Shown in pieces: positions 6,563 through 6,721 of a stretch of DNA of 6,721 bases (positions within the stretch are counted from its first letter, which is position 1; the number at the start of each line of letters is the position of its first letter). The position numbers were made by a program, and so were the translations under genes. The notes below the pieces were generated by a model, which worked only from the letters and a program-made list of their open reading frames with translations, did not search any database and was not told the DNA's origin. This stretch comes from Eubacterium sp. (GTDB lineage Bacteria > Bacillota > Clostridia > Lachnospirales > Lachnospiraceae). The stretch lies in contig JAILSA010000222.1 of assembly GCA_024697885.1 (NCBI GenBank), forward strand, positions 1 to 6,721. The letters run 5' to 3'.

Positions 6563-6606
6563 TTGGTTATATTATCATGTCCGTTTTTGAACGGAGATTT
6601 TAGTAT
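6549..6606 (+). repeat. 11-bp direct repeat flanking the tnpA leader hairpin
   Basis: GATTTTAGTAT occurs at 6549-6559 and again at 6596-6606, 47 bases apart. The first copy contains the start of the -10 box; the second contains the ATG of a mini-ORF. The hairpin at 6581-6594 lies between them. This could mark an element end or a guide sequence, or be chance in AT-rich DNA. Confidence 0.5.
6581..6594 (+). promoter_or_regulatory. Left-end hairpin in the transposase leader
   Basis: A perfect 5-bp stem CCGTT (6581-6585) and AACGG (6590-6594) with a TTTG tetraloop. In this family, hairpins near the ends are bound by TnpA as single-stranded DNA. Its right arm also takes up two bases of the GGAG at 6593-6596, so in RNA it could hide a ribosome site and keep transposase output low (inference). 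Confidence 0.6.
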
Positions 6607-6631
6607 GTTACTATATATTCATGAAGAATGA
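6605..6631 (+). CDS. Possible 8-codon leader ORF overlapping the transposase start
   Basis: ATG at 6605 opens a frame coding MLLYIHEE and stopping at TGA 6629-6631. It has a GGAG (6593-6596) eight bases upstream, whereas the transposase ATG at 6621, in another frame, has no Shine-Dalgarno sequence at proper distance. The overlap suggests translational coupling or interference, but an ORF this short can easily arise by chance. Confidence 0.25.
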   Translation: MLLYIHEE

Positions 6632-6721
6632 ATACAAGCATACAAAAACAACTGTATCATTGATTAACTACCATTTCGTGTTTTGTCCTCGATACCGCAG
6701 AAAAATATTTAACATTCAAGG
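6621..6721 (+). CDS. tnpA: IS200/IS605-family transposase TnpA (Y1 HUH type), N-terminal 33 codons, truncated by window edge
   Basis: From the ATG at 6621 the frame reads without a stop to the right edge. It gives a short basic N-terminus (MKNEYKHTKTTVS) followed by INYHFVFCPRYRRKIF, the characteristic first strand and basic segment of IS200/IS605 TnpA proteins, usually seen as YH-VF-PKYRRK. The HUH motif and catalytic tyrosine lie further along and are outside the window, so activity cannot be judged. Known role of the family: cutting and rejoining single-stranded DNA at hairpin-marked element ends, linked to replication. It starts about 178 bases after the chemoreceptor stop, behind that gene's terminator, with a strong promoter-like sequence upstream but a poor ribosome site. 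The frame is open upstream to 6591 but holds no better start codon. Confidence 0.9.
   Translation, partial: MKNEYKHTKTTVSLINYHFVFCPRYRRKIFNIQ

Larger units (their letters stand above)
6570..6721 (+). mobile_element. IS200/IS605-family insertion sequence, left end (runs off right edge)
   Basis: The assignment comes from the Y1 transposase starting at 6621 together with a subterminal hairpin 27 bases before it, the typical left-end arrangement of this family, which lacks terminal inverted repeats and target duplications. The true left boundary is not determinable here; it lies somewhere between the terminator (ending 6535) and the hairpin (6581), so the start given is approximate. The right end and any accessory tnpB gene are outside the window. 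Confidence 0.75.

Overview
The window looks like a chromosome segment of a motile, anaerobic Gram-positive bacterium of class Clostridia, most likely Lachnospiraceae. This is inferred from strong purine-rich Shine-Dalgarno sites (GGGAGGAG, AGAGGAGGAG), moderate GC, cysteine-tolerant cytoplasmic domains, and hybrid kinases that carry C-terminal HPt domains next to a REC-HD-GYP protein. It cannot be fixed to a genus from sequence alone.

Positions 1-4873 hold a tight same-strand signalling cluster. First comes the 3' part of a hybrid histidine kinase (ATPase end, receiver, HPt), cut by the left edge. One base after its stop is a response regulator with a receiver and an HD-GYP output domain, a predicted cyclic-di-GMP phosphodiesterase. 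Twenty-two bases further on is a complete second hybrid kinase: seven membrane segments, a PAS-like domain, HisKA, ATPase, receiver and HPt. The two kinases are close paralogues. The simplest model is two sensors, each passing phosphate His-Asp-His internally and then to the receiver of the HD-GYP protein between them, which would tune c-di-GMP.

Positions 4874-4988 are a 115-base intergenic region with a possible extended -10 promoter and no convincing terminator. It is followed by a methyl-accepting chemotaxis protein with six predicted membrane helices and no recognisable extracellular ligand domain (4989-6443). Together with the c-di-GMP module this suggests a locus linking environmental sensing to motility or surface behaviour.

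Positions 6444-6620 are non-coding but dense: an interrupted stem-loop, a strong intrinsic terminator, a near-consensus sigma-A promoter whose -35 box overlaps the terminator T-run, an 11-bp direct repeat, and a small hairpin. At 6621 the first 33 codons of an IS200/IS605-family Y1 transposase (tnpA) begin and run off the right edge, so a mobile element sits directly behind the chemoreceptor gene.

The parts most worth a second look are the paralogous kinase pair around one HD-GYP regulator, a 33-bp acidic minisatellite inside the second kinase, and the regulatory leader of the transposase.
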